From assembly GCA_001829315.1 (NCBI GenBank), contig MIAY01000019.1, forward strand, positions 62,001-126,000: a stretch of DNA of 64,000 bases. The letters run 5' to 3'. Source of the stretch: Spirochaetes bacterium GWE1_32_154 (GTDB taxonomy: Bacteria; Spirochaetota; GWE2-31-10). This document shows, one piece after another, positions 1 to 9,111 of the stretch; the first letter of the stretch is position 1, and each line of letters starts with the position of its first letter. The notes beneath the pieces were generated by a model. It did not search any database. It had not been told where the DNA came from and saw nothing but the letters and a program-made list of their open reading frames with translations. The translations under genes were made by a program, and so were the position numbers.

Positions 1-997
1 TTGAATCTATTTTTTCTTGAATAAAATCATAATCCCCACTTATTATATTTACCCCCCAACCTATTCCATTTTTTATTTCTCCGGTCATGCTTAAGTCATC
101 TGTTAAAACAATTCCAGTAAAGCCGATTCCATCTAGTAATTTCAAATAATTCTTAGATAAACTGGCCGGAGTATCAGGATCAATATTCTTATTAATTATA
201 TGGCCGAGCATTACCATTTCTGCACCTGAATTAATACCACTAACAAATGGTTTAAAATCATTTGTTAATAATGTCTCTAAATCATGATTTATAACAGGAA
301 AATTAATATGAGAATCAATGGCCGTACTTCCAAGGCCGGGAAAATGTTTTAAAACAGTAATTATACCTGCATCTTTTTGGGCTTTGACAGTAGCCTCTAT
401 CATTCGTGAGACAATAGCACTATCAGTTCCAAAAGATCGTTCATAAATATAAGAAGACCTGGATGGTGCAATATCACATACAGGACCAAGAATAACATTA
501 ATTCCCAGATCTAATAGAAATTTTGATCTTTCATAGGCAATTTTGTATGCATAATCATAATCATTTTTTGAACCTATATATCGAGCAGAATATTTGGCAT
601 TTTTATCCCATGATATTCTATTGACACTTCCACCTTCCTGATCTATAGCAATTAATAAATCTTTCTTTAATCCATTTTTTAAATCGGATATAAGTTTTCT
701 TAATTGAGTCTCGTTTATAATATTATAACTAAATAATACAATACCTGATACCTGATTCGATAATAAAAAATCTAAGGTTTTATTTGACAACACAGAATCA
801 GGAATACTTACCATGGATAATAAACCTTTCTTTTCATCAATACTTAATTTTATATTAACCTCATCTTCTACACCATTAGTTTCATTTGTCACTAAAATAG
901 AAGCATATTTTACATTCATAGCAGTTTTACATCCAAAGAAAAGAAAGAAAAATAATATATATAAAGTTACAAGTGTATTAGTAAAAATGTTTTGCAT
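1..997 (-). CDS. NagZ-like beta-N-acetylhexosaminidase lipoprotein (GH3), 3' end cut by window
   Basis: Glycoside hydrolase family 3, probably removing N-acetylglucosamine from peptidoglycan fragments. About 332 residues are visible and the frame is still open at position 1, so the C-terminus lies outside. The start is an ATG at 997. A hydrophobic segment ends in FFGC, a loose lipobox, so a lipid-anchored envelope enzyme is likely. Motifs seen: DQEGG, KHFPG followed by DSH (the NagZ-type acid/base signature), and TDDLSM containing the nucleophile Asp. No Shine-Dalgarno sequence is visible before the ATG. Divergent from rnhB. The family is clear; exact substrate (NagZ versus another GH3 hexosaminidase) is inferred. 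Confidence 0.85.
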   Translation of the reverse strand, partial: MQNIFTNTLVTLYILFFFLFFGCKTAMNVKYASILVTNETNGVEDEVNIKLSIDEKKGLLSMVSIPDSVLSNKTLDFLLSNQVSGIVLFSYNIINETQLRKLISDLKNGLKKDLLIAIDQEGGSVNRISWDKNAKYSARYIGSKNDYDYAYKIAYERSKFLLDLGINVILGPVCDIAPSRSSYIYERSFGTDSAIVSRMIEATVKAQKDAGIITVLKHFPGLGSTAIDSHINFPVINHDLETLLTNDFKPFVSGINSGAEMVMLGHIINKNIDPDTPASLSKNYLKLLDGIGFTGIVLTDDLSMTGEIKNGIGWGVNIISGDYDFIQEKIDS

Positions 998-1121
998 AAT
1001 AAATATATATAACAAACAATTAGATTATTGTCTAATAGTATATCAATTTATTATTTGATATTTACATTTTACAATATAAGTTTTATATTGATATTCTGTT
1101 AAATAAATAATAAGGAAAAAA

Positions 1122-1685
1122 ATGAATAGAATAATAGTTGGAATTGATGAAGCCGGTAGAGGTCCATTAGCAGGAAGGGTATATGCTGCTGCAGTGATTT
1201 TAAAAGATATAAAAATTGAAGGTTTAAATGATTCAAAAAAGCTTTCTGAAATAAAACGTGAAAAATTATATGATAACATCATAAAAAACTGTATTGCATA
1301 TTCTATTGCATTTGCAACTCAAGAAGAAATCGATGAAATTAATATTCTACAGGCATCAATGCTTGCAATGCGTCGTACATTAGATACAATGCAAGAAGAA
1401 TATAATTACATATTAGTTGATGGTAATAAATTCCCATTTACAAACAAAGCTGGAGAAGCCATAGTTAAAGGGGACACTAAAATTGAGGAAATAATGGCTG
1501 CTTCCATTTTGGCTAAAGTTTCAAGAGATAGATATATGGTAGATATGCACTTACTATATCCTGAATATGAATTTAATATTCATAAAGGATATCCTACAAA
1601 AACACATCGTCAATGTATTGAAACTTATGGAGTATGCGAAATTCATCGAAAAACTTTTAAAGGTGTTAAAGAACATTTAGTTTAA
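1122..1685 (+). CDS. rnhB: Ribonuclease HII
   Basis: Cleaves the RNA strand of RNA-DNA hybrids and single ribonucleotides in DNA. The 187 residues cover a minimal RNase HII. The acidic active-site residues are visible: D9-E10 in DEAGRGPLAG, D100 in VDG and D118 in KGD, with the 18-residue spacing usual in the family. The ATG follows an AAGGA ribosome site. One local oddity is Arg at position 19, where GPLAGPV is more common. Its last 9 bases overlap the convergent beta-helix gene, so there is no room for a dedicated terminator. Confidence 0.95.
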   Translation: MNRIIVGIDEAGRGPLAGRVYAAAVILKDIKIEGLNDSKKLSEIKREKLYDNIIKNCIAYSIAFATQEEIDEINILQASMLAMRRTLDTMQEEYNYILVDGNKFPFTNKAGEAIVKGDTKIEEIMAASILAKVSRDRYMVDMHLLYPEYEFNIHKGYPTKTHRQCIETYGVCEIHRKTFKGVKEHLV

Positions 1686-4600
1686 AATTCTTTCTTCATC
1701 TGAAAATTGAACGGCCCCAACATCAATGATATCATTATTACTTCTCGATTTACCAAAAAAATCTGTTTCCGGTATTTTTATTTCACTTTCAAAAGATGTA
1801 ATTCCTATATCCCCTATTTGATCTTTATTAATCGGAATAAAATAGTATTTACTTTGCAAATCAAATAATTCATTCAGATTAAAAAAAACATTCGATTCAC
1901 TGAAATCATTGACAAGTGATTTGTGAATTGAATTATTTATATTTTCAATTGTCATTACTGTAGTTGAAACAATATTTGAAATCCAGACAGGTTTGAACTT
2001 TAGATAATCAGCATCTTTTAAAAAGATAAAAGATTTTAAAGATTTTAAGTTATTGTCAATTAAGTATAATGAATTAACAGTAGTTAATAAAGAGTTAGCA
2101 ATCCAAAAACTATATGTTTTACCTGTTATATCATAGCTAAAAAAAGAATTATTTATTCCGGTAAAACTTGAATCTGAAATAAGCACACCAATACCTGTAT
2201 CTGATTTACTATTTTTTAAAATAGATGATTTCATTGTAATATTTGAATCAGTTGCTCGAATTTGATATGAAAAATCACTTACATTATTCGATTCAATTAA
2301 CGAATTATTAATAGTAAAAGTTGATAACGATGAATTAATACCTATCACATCATTACCACCTTCTATAAAAGTTTGACAATATAAAAAATTACCGTTACTA
2401 TTATGTATATCATACATTATAGAACCAACCGTACCTATTGTTGTGCTCGTAATAGTATTTTTAAGTATCTCAAATGTGGAATCAATAAAAGAAAACGGTA
2501 TTATTGTACCATTGTCAGTATTAATAATGATTTGAGATTTTTGAATTGATACAAAAGATTTTTTTGCATTGAGAATACGATTATCAGTATTACCAACAAA
2601 TTTAAAACTAAAATCATCAATAATTAATTTTGAGTCATTTTCAATTGTTAAAAAATTAATAGTATCAGCAATAATACTACCGCTGATTTTCTTTAAGATA
2701 ATTTCACTATTATTTAATGAGACCATAGTGAAATTATATGAACTATTTACATTTATTATAGTATTACTCATACCAAATTGAGAATTACTTCCGTTTATTA
2801 AACAAAAGTTTTCTTGAGAATCAACATTAATATCCGAATTATAAAAGTTGAATTTTGAATTTTGAGTAGATGCAAACAATCGTCCGGATTTAACCATAAT
2901 ATTCAAATTTCTAAAATCTACACTATATAAACCTTTGCTCGAAAACCAGGAATTCTGTTTCTTTTGAATTGATTTATTTTCAAATATCATAATTGCATAA
3001 TTACTTTCATTATATGGCTGAATAATTATATCAGATACTATATTAATCATATTCGTTATATAATTGTCTTTTGATACTAAATTTATTATTTTCAATCCTC
3101 TTAATTTTGCTAAATGTAGTGCTTTTGATATATTTTTAACCGGGAATTTTTCTGTGCCATTTCCATCATTAGATTCAAAAGTATAATCAACAAATATAGC
3201 CCGTTTATCAAAATTATAAGTAAAACCTTTTTCAAAAAGAGTTTCAATTCCATTTTTTCCTATAGATTTAAAATAAATAGTAATGCTTGATAGTAAAGAA
3301 CTTACCGGATTTAAAATAAGATTATTATCATACTTATACCACATATCAGTTGTATTAAGACGATAATATAATTCTTCATTAATCAGATTATTTTCAACAA
3401 TAACCTTTATTTTTTCATTATAAACCATGTTCGGATTAAAATCTTTAATAGTAATTTCATTCAAAGCTGATTCTTTTTTATCAACTACAACATCAATATA
3501 AATATCATTAATAATTCTATCCCCTGTCACATCTGCAATTCGAAGGCGATATAATACTTCTTTTTTATCTATCTCAGAGAAAAGAAGGGAACTTTCTAAT
3601 TGAGTAGAATTAGAATTAACTATAATATCTTCATTTTTATTATTTGAAACAGCGTACTTAAATTTTTTATTTACAGGCATATAAAAATCTAAAATATTTT
3701 CACTATAAAATGTAATCAAATTTGATTTATATTTTACAGGTTTTGGAATAACATCGAGTTTTCTACCAAACAAAACTCCAGCTATGAGGCGACCATCAGA
3801 ATATTTAAATGTGAATTCATATTCATCATCATTATTTGGTACAAAAATATAATTTCCATTTGCAGGAAGTTTATTTGATTTTCCAAATGTATTTAATGAA
3901 CTATATTCAAAAATAAAAGTGTCATCATTTTGATTCCCATTAAATTGTAGGGATAACTTATCACTTGAACTTAATATATATTTATTTTCAATTTCAAGAC
4001 CGTTTATTAATACAGTTGTATTATTTTTTGTTTGAATTTTTAATTTTTTATTGAATATTTGTTCAAGCTTTGTACCATCTTCATCAATTTTAAAATAAAA
4101 CGGACCTACGATATCAGAATCAATTCCATTATCAGATCGAATAAATGTTGAAATACTGAAAACAGAATTTTGTAATGTATTATCGATTTTTATCGGATTA
4201 AAATAAGTAAGCCATGATGCATTATTTCTATCATTTGGATGTGATCTCATTATATCCGATGTTTTCCACTCTTTAAGCCAGTACATTATTTTGCCATTTT
4301 TATTTGGATTTACTATACTTAATTCCATATCTTGTGTATATTTTTGTCCCCATAACATAGTGCCAATTTCAGGTGGCATTGGTTTTTCTAAATTGATATC
4401 AAAATAATCATAATAAATATAATTATGTTTCATACTCTTAGTTAACCCGGAAAGAATAAATCTTGAATTTGTATTTTCAGCACCGTTTAAAACAATTGTG
4501 TTTTCATTATATAAAGAGTCCCCTAATCTAATGTCATTATTTGAAGAATATAGTATTTTTACATTAGTACCGGTTTCGAGTTTAAATGTATTGTTATCAT

Positions 4601-5015
4601 GAGTTACAGTAAAAGAAAAAGAGTCTGAATCTTTATGAGCATTCACTTGAGAAAGATCTTCTTTAGTATTATCAAGACTATATTTAACCGAATAATCCTC
4701 AACGGTTCCATTTGCCTTAATTACAATAAAATTTATAATGAAATCTTTAATAAACCCGACTTCACCAGTTAAATAAAGTTTTTCTTCATATAAAACAGGT
4801 TCATTACCTTCAATACCATTATCAAGAAAATAATAGATTACCCCCTCTTCTGAAAAAGCAGATATTTCCAGTTCTTCACTTTTAAAAAGTCCTGGTTGAG
4901 GAGATAAAACTAAAGAAGAATATGTATAATCTTTAATAAAATGATAATCCGGCACTTCGAAAGAATACAGATTTATTGAAATAAATAAAAACAAAAATAA
5001 TTTTTTTATATTCAT
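1677..5015 (-). CDS. Large exported protein with right-handed beta-helix region
   Basis: A 1112-residue exported protein of unknown function. Residues 1-20 are a classic signal peptide (MNIKKLFLFLFISINLYS) with no lipobox. The N-terminal half is built of beta-rich segments resembling the chitobiase/hexosaminidase C-terminal or FN3-like repeats found in spirochaete surface proteins. From about residue 605 a segment with GNGTEKFPVKNISKAL looks like the start of a DUF1565-type parallel beta-helix, followed by many short N/S/I-rich strands. The end contains DVGAVQF, reminiscent of the closing DIGA-E motif of such helices. Probably at the outer surface or in the periplasm. The gene is not clearly linked to its neighbours. 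Confidence 0.7.
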   Translation of the reverse strand: MNIKKLFLFLFISINLYSFEVPDYHFIKDYTYSSLVLSPQPGLFKSEELEISAFSEEGVIYYFLDNGIEGNEPVLYEEKLYLTGEVGFIKDFIINFIVIKANGTVEDYSVKYSLDNTKEDLSQVNAHKDSDSFSFTVTHDNNTFKLETGTNVKILYSSNNDIRLGDSLYNENTIVLNGAENTNSRFILSGLTKSMKHNYIYYDYFDINLEKPMPPEIGTMLWGQKYTQDMELSIVNPNKNGKIMYWLKEWKTSDIMRSHPNDRNNASWLTYFNPIKIDNTLQNSVFSISTFIRSDNGIDSDIVGPFYFKIDEDGTKLEQIFNKKLKIQTKNNTTVLINGLEIENKYILSSSDKLSLQFNGNQNDDTFIFEYSSLNTFGKSNKLPANGNYIFVPNNDDEYEFTFKYSDGRLIAGVLFGRKLDVIPKPVKYKSNLITFYSENILDFYMPVNKKFKYAVSNNKNEDIIVNSNSTQLESSLLFSEIDKKEVLYRLRIADVTGDRIINDIYIDVVVDKKESALNEITIKDFNPNMVYNEKIKVIVENNLINEELYYRLNTTDMWYKYDNNLILNPVSSLLSSITIYFKSIGKNGIETLFEKGFTYNFDKRAIFVDYTFESNDGNGTEKFPVKNISKALHLAKLRGLKIINLVSKDNYITNMINIVSDIIIQPYNESNYAIMIFENKSIQKKQNSWFSSKGLYSVDFRNLNIMVKSGRLFASTQNSKFNFYNSDINVDSQENFCLINGSNSQFGMSNTIINVNSSYNFTMVSLNNSEIILKKISGSIIADTINFLTIENDSKLIIDDFSFKFVGNTDNRILNAKKSFVSIQKSQIIINTDNGTIIPFSFIDSTFEILKNTITSTTIGTVGSIMYDIHNSNGNFLYCQTFIEGGNDVIGINSSLSTFTINNSLIESNNVSDFSYQIRATDSNITMKSSILKNSKSDTGIGVLISDSSFTGINNSFFSYDITGKTYSFWIANSLLTTVNSLYLIDNNLKSLKSFIFLKDADYLKFKPVWISNIVSTTVMTIENINNSIHKSLVNDFSESNVFFNLNELFDLQSKYYFIPINKDQIGDIGITSFESEIKIPETDFFGKSRSNNDIIDVGAVQFSDEERILN

Positions 5016-5057
5016 TACACTACTATACCATTATTTTGAAAACTTAGAAATAATAAT

Positions 5058-5417
5058 TTAATCCCGATTTAAATTATTAAAATACTCTAGCGCAAGGTTT
5101 AATTTTTCTGATAATATAACAAAACAAACTTGAGGCACACCATTTTCTATATAATATTTTGAAATTTCAGAAAGAACAACGTCTCTAAATTCTACAGGTG
5201 TCTTAATGAGTGAAATATCAATTTTTTCAATAAAATCACGTGTTTTTCTAAGATATAATGCCTCTTCTTCATACAGAGAAATATTTTCTTTAAAAACAAT
5301 CGGTTTATGATATTCTAATTCTTTATTATTCAAATAATCATGATTTCTATTTTTAATATAAACATTTAACTGATCCATCGAAAAAAGAACCAACTCTTTA
5401 TAATTTTGTACCGTCAT
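5058..5417 (-). CDS. Hypothetical protein, 119 residues
   Basis: Not recognised. A soluble, helix-rich small protein without signal peptide or membrane segment. An ATG exists at 5429, but it overlaps the GGAGG ribosome site that serves the ATG at 5417 with a 5-base gap, so 5417 is the better start (MTVQNYKELV). It lies between mtaB and the beta-helix gene on the same strand, about 70 bases after mtaB and 42 before the next start, so it may be co-transcribed. No function can be proposed. Confidence 0.6.
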   Translation of the reverse strand: MTVQNYKELVLFSMDQLNVYIKNRNHDYLNNKELEYHKPIVFKENISLYEEEALYLRKTRDFIEKIDISLIKTPVEFRDVVLSEISKYYIENGVPQVCFVILSEKLNLALEYFNNLNRD

Positions 5418-5490
5418 AATATCCTCCATATTGCTAGAGTAATTATAGCTATTTAATATAAATATTCAATAGAGAATCGTACAAAAATAT

Positions 5491-6780
5491 TTAATTTAAT
5501 TTTGCAATTATTTTATTATCTTCATCACATTCTTTTATTGTTACATTATAAATGTGACCACGAATTAAAGAATCTGATTCTACAAGAATATCAAGATAAT
5601 TCTCAGACTTACCTTTTTGATATTTATCAATATGTGTTGCATCAATCAAAATATTTAGTTCTTTGTTTATAAATTCATGAATATATTCTCTGTGATAGAT
5701 TTTATTTATTTCACCAATTTCATAGACTCTTTGATCTCTTATTCTTTCAGGCACTTTAGGTGTCATATCATAAGCTGTTGTCCCTTTTCGAGGTGAATAA
5801 CTAAAAATATGAACAAATGAAAATCGTATTGAATGTAATAATTGTTTTGTTTTTTCAAAATCTTCTTCTGATTCTCCGGGAAAACCAAGTATTAAATCTG
5901 TTGAAATAAAACTACTCGGTTTTGACTTTCTGATTTTATCAATTATTTCAGAAAAATAATCTGCGGTATACTTTCTATTCATTAACGAAAGAATAGAATC
6001 AGATCCATGTTGCAAAGCTATATGAAAATGAGGACAAATTCGATTATTTTTAATTACCTCATAAAAACCAGTATCAATATTTTGAGGTTCAAGAGAACTT
6101 AATCGAATTCTGAAATGAGATGTTTTTTCTAAAATTATGGTCAATAAGCCGGATAAATTTATTCCGTTAAAATTATAATCGCTAATGTTAATTCCTGTAA
6201 TGACAATCTCTTGATAACCATTTTTTTCAATGTTCATTACATCAGAAAGGATATCATTTACATCGCGACTTCTACTTCTCCCCCTTGCAAAAGGAATTTT
6301 GCAATAGGTACAAAAATTATTGCAACCATCCTGTATTTTAATAAATGCCCTGGAATGATTATTCATTTTAAATGTATTAAAATTAAATGTTCCATCATCA
6401 TCGGATTGAAATAAAAATGGTTTTTGCTTAAATAATCCTTCATTATAATCATGTATTACTTGTATTATTTTATCTTTATTTTTATTTTCTATTAATACGT
6501 CAATTTCATGAAGATTATGCAAAATATCTTTTTCAGTATCAACCATACATCCGCAAACAATTAAACAGCAATCAGGATTATTCCTTTTAACTTTCCTGAT
6601 TGTATTGCGGGATTTAGCATCTGCTTTTGCTGTTACTGTACAGGTATTAATTATTACAATATCAGCAACATCACAATTATTTATTTGTACATAACCATTA
6701 TTAGTCAGTAAAAAACCTATTGATTCTGATTCATAAATATTTAATTTACAACCAAAATTGAGAATATAAAATGTATTCAA
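5491..6780 (-). CDS. mtaB: tRNA t6A37 methylthiotransferase MtaB
   Basis: Radical-SAM methylthiotransferase that converts t6A to ms2t6A at position 37 of tRNAs. The N-terminal UPF0004 domain carries the cluster cysteines C11 (FGCKLN), C47 and C78. The radical SAM cluster is C153-x3-C157-x2-C160. The short GCKLNxYESE form and overall length (429 aa) match the MtaB branch better than MiaB or RimO. A TRAM-like C-terminal tail is present. The only in-frame start is TTG at 6780, with a weak ribosome site; it lies 8 bases after the TPR gene stop, so translation is probably coupled. Confidence 0.88.
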   Translation of the reverse strand: MNTFYILNFGCKLNIYESESIGFLLTNNGYVQINNCDVADIVIINTCTVTAKADAKSRNTIRKVKRNNPDCCLIVCGCMVDTEKDILHNLHEIDVLIENKNKDKIIQVIHDYNEGLFKQKPFLFQSDDDGTFNFNTFKMNNHSRAFIKIQDGCNNFCTYCKIPFARGRSRSRDVNDILSDVMNIEKNGYQEIVITGINISDYNFNGINLSGLLTIILEKTSHFRIRLSSLEPQNIDTGFYEVIKNNRICPHFHIALQHGSDSILSLMNRKYTADYFSEIIDKIRKSKPSSFISTDLILGFPGESEEDFEKTKQLLHSIRFSFVHIFSYSPRKGTTAYDMTPKVPERIRDQRVYEIGEINKIYHREYIHEFINKELNILIDATHIDKYQKGKSENYLDILVESDSLIRGHIYNVTIKECDEDNKIIAKLN

Positions 6781-6788
6781 ATTAATAT

Positions 6789-7475
6789 TTACCCTTTTTT
6801 AATTCTTGAAATGGCCGTTTTAGCTGCATTATTAATTGGATCAATAATCAAAACTTTTTCATAATACGAAATAGCTTTATCATTTTTTTCAAGTTTTTCA
6901 TTAATCTCTGCAAGTAATAATAAAGTTTGAACATTATTAGACTTACCTGAATTTGCTGTACTTAATGCCAAATCTGCTTTAAATAAATAACCTGTATGAA
7001 AATAAGATGTACCTAAATACGTATATATTAAATGAGTATTCGGATCATTCCAGTCATTTCTAATTTTCAAATATTTTTCAAATTGTTTAATTGCATCCTG
7101 ATACTTTCCTTGAAAAAAATACGCTTCACCAAGATTTCTTAATATATTGATATGTGTGGGGTTTATAGCAAAACCTTCTAATGAAATTTTTTCCATTTCT
7201 TTATAATTTTTTATTGCTTTATAATTCCAGCCTAGAATGATAAAAATATTAATTCTTGTTGGAAATTGTTTTTTTTCTTCGTCTAAAGCTTTAATCGATG
7301 CAGTATAATTACCTTCTGCATATAGATCCCATCCATCTTTTTGTTTTCTTGGTTGATTATTTGTAGTACTTGTAGTAGTTGTTGTCGTTGTAACATTATT
7401 ATCTGTAGAATTATCCTGCTCTGAAAATAATGATATAGAACAAAAAAATAAAGTTATTATAAAGAAATACTTCAT
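6789..7475 (-). CDS. Exported TPR-repeat protein
   Basis: A 228-residue exported protein. The first 18 or so residues form a signal peptide (MKYFFIITLFFCSISLFS), followed by a low-complexity Thr/Asn linker (run of six T) and then about four tetratricopeptide repeats, for example AYFFQGKYQDAIKQFEKYL and NDKAISYYEKVLIIDP. TPRs mediate protein-protein contacts, so this is probably a periplasmic scaffold. It sits directly upstream of mtaB with an 8-base gap and downstream of bactofilin. No specific partner is evident. Confidence 0.8.
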   Translation of the reverse strand: MKYFFIITLFFCSISLFSEQDNSTDNNVTTTTTTTSTTNNQPRKQKDGWDLYAEGNYTASIKALDEEKKQFPTRINIFIILGWNYKAIKNYKEMEKISLEGFAINPTHINILRNLGEAYFFQGKYQDAIKQFEKYLKIRNDWNDPNTHLIYTYLGTSYFHTGYLFKADLALSTANSGKSNNVQTLLLLAEINEKLEKNDKAISYYEKVLIIDPINNAAKTAISRIKKG

Positions 7476-7535
7476 AAATACACCTCTTAAATATAATTTA
7501 TATAGATATTCAAAAACATTTTTATCATATGTTTT

Positions 7536-7886
7536 TTACTTTTTCATAGTTACTCGACCATTTAAAATACATCCATTTTCCAAAGTTATTTCAGGAGCAG
7601 AAACGTCCCCGGTAATAATTGAAGGAGAATGAAAATAAACATCGTCTTCAACAAGAATATTTCCGATTATTTTTCCAAAACATTGAAGTTTCTTTGCCCG
7701 TACATCAGCAGTTATGGTTGAATTTGGGCCTACGACTAATAATCCTGATGTTTGTAAAGTACCTTTAACAATACCTTTAACAATTAAAGATTGTTCTGTT
7801 TTTAAATCACCTTCAAAATAAAAATCTTCCTCTAATGTTGTCGTGAAATATTCTTCATCTATTTTATTAAATTCATCAATCGGCAT
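7536..7886 (-). CDS. Bactofilin-type polymer-forming cytoskeletal protein
   Basis: Bactofilins form non-nucleotide beta-helical filaments that position cell-wall or motility machinery. The 116 residues consist of a short N-terminal tail (about 20 residues) and a beta-helical core with six-residue periodicity, seen in LIVKGIVKGTLQTSGLL, TADVRAKKLQ and GNILVEDDVYFHSPSIITGDV. Length and repeat pattern fit the family. The ATG has an AAGGGA ribosome site 5-6 bases away. A candidate promoter lies at 7926-7952. The neighbours are TPR-like proteins and an HD-GYP-like protein, suggesting a role in cell shape or envelope organisation. Confidence 0.85.
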   Translation of the reverse strand: MPIDEFNKIDEEYFTTTLEEDFYFEGDLKTEQSLIVKGIVKGTLQTSGLLVVGPNSTITADVRAKKLQCFGKIIGNILVEDDVYFHSPSIITGDVSAPEITLENGCILNGRVTMKK

Positions 7887-7925
7887 TTTTTTCCCTTAGC
7901 AAATTATTATTAAATATGTTTTGAA

Positions 7926-7952
7926 ATTATATTTTTTAATTAAAAAAGTCAA
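7926..7952 (-). promoter_or_regulatory. Candidate sigma-70 promoter for bactofilin
   Basis: On the minus strand TTGACT and a perfect TATAAT are separated by 15 bases (16 if ATTGAC is used), about 40 bases ahead of the bactofilin start. The spacing is short, so the call is moderate. Confidence 0.5.
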
Positions 7953-8016
7953 TACAACTTATAATAAATGATATGCATTGTAACTCATCTTCTACGATAC
8001 TTTGTAAAAACCGCAT

Positions 8017-9111
8017 CTATCCCATTAAAAAGAAATATATAATAATACCTATTGAAACACTTACAATTGAATATGGTATGAAAAGTAATATAATTGAATA
8101 AATCTTCATATACTGTTTTTTTCTTTCAATTTTTTCAATTATTTCTTTTTTTATTTTTATATTTTTAAGTTCTGAATAAGTGTCCTTATCAGTTCCTGTT
8201 ATAAAAATTCTTTCTGTTTTAGCTTCAACCATACTTTTTAAAATCTTAAATGTATATGCCAATTCATACCATTTGATTGATTTATCAATCAGTCCGGCAG
8301 CATGATATGACAATGCTATATTAAAATAATATTTCCCGGTGGATACATTATGACACTTTTTAAAATTTTTCTTTAATAACCGTAATGATTTAAAATAACG
8401 ACCTGAATATCTGTATATTGTCGCAATAAATTGAATAGAATTTACAAAAATAAATGAATTCGATTTATATTTTATAAGAATTTTAAAAATTCTTAGCGAA
8501 TTATTATATTCACCAATTTTGAATAAAGTACGGGCATATATATATAAATTATAATTATCCAATAAATATTTATAATTTTCTGCAAAATATTCTATGATTG
8601 TATCATATTGTCTGGAGTAAAAAAGAGATTGAACATACAACTCTTTTTCAAAATGAGTATTTACTATTTTGTTTTCAAAATACTCATTAGTTAAATCATA
8701 TCTTTTTTCTTTAAAATATATTAAAATTTGATTTATAAAGAAATTTGAATAATCAAATTCAATATCTATATTTGATACTCTATGAATCTCACAGATAACT
8801 CTATTCTTTTTTATTCCATGAAGATATTTAATCAGAGATATTGCATTTTTTATTCTATAACTACGAATATACAACAACGCACAATAATATGCCATGCGGT
8901 GATTATTGATAAAAGAATATCTTAAATAAATTTCAGCTTTACAATATTTACCTTTTTGGAAATTACTAAGCCCAATCAAATATATAATATTATTCTTTTG
9001 TTTTTTCGTTAGTATAAAAGAAAAAAACAGAATAATATGCAATAATCCAGATTTAATTTGATTACCTATAAGAAAATTTTTATATAATTCTTTTACATAA
9101 GATTGAAACAC
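8017..9111 (-). CDS. TPR-like membrane-associated protein, unknown function
   Basis: A 364-residue protein of unknown function. It starts with GTG immediately after the TAG of the upstream HD-GYP-like gene (TAGGTG), so translation is almost certainly coupled. A hydrophobic stretch at about residues 22-35 and a strong C-terminal membrane helix (about 336-362) flank a long helical middle part. That part has degenerate TPR-like pairs, for example FKIGEYNNSLRIFKILI and YHAAGLIDKSIKWYELAY. It is very rich in Lys, Ile and Tyr. Probably an inner-membrane scaffold working with the HD-GYP-like protein. Confidence 0.65.
   Translation of the reverse strand: MFQSYVKELYKNFLIGNQIKSGLLHIILFFSFILTKKQKNNIIYLIGLSNFQKGKYCKAEIYLRYSFINNHRMAYYCALLYIRSYRIKNAISLIKYLHGIKKNRVICEIHRVSNIDIEFDYSNFFINQILIYFKEKRYDLTNEYFENKIVNTHFEKELYVQSLFYSRQYDTIIEYFAENYKYLLDNYNLYIYARTLFKIGEYNNSLRIFKILIKYKSNSFIFVNSIQFIATIYRYSGRYFKSLRLLKKNFKKCHNVSTGKYYFNIALSYHAAGLIDKSIKWYELAYTFKILKSMVEAKTERIFITGTDKDTYSELKNIKIKKEIIEKIERKKQYMKIYSIILLFIPYSIVSVSIGIIIYFFLMG

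Noticed and set aside
813-1058. 81-codon plus-strand frame in the NagZ-like gene
   Set aside because: It overlaps the N-terminal coding part of the GH3 gene on the other strand and has no ribosome site or domain.
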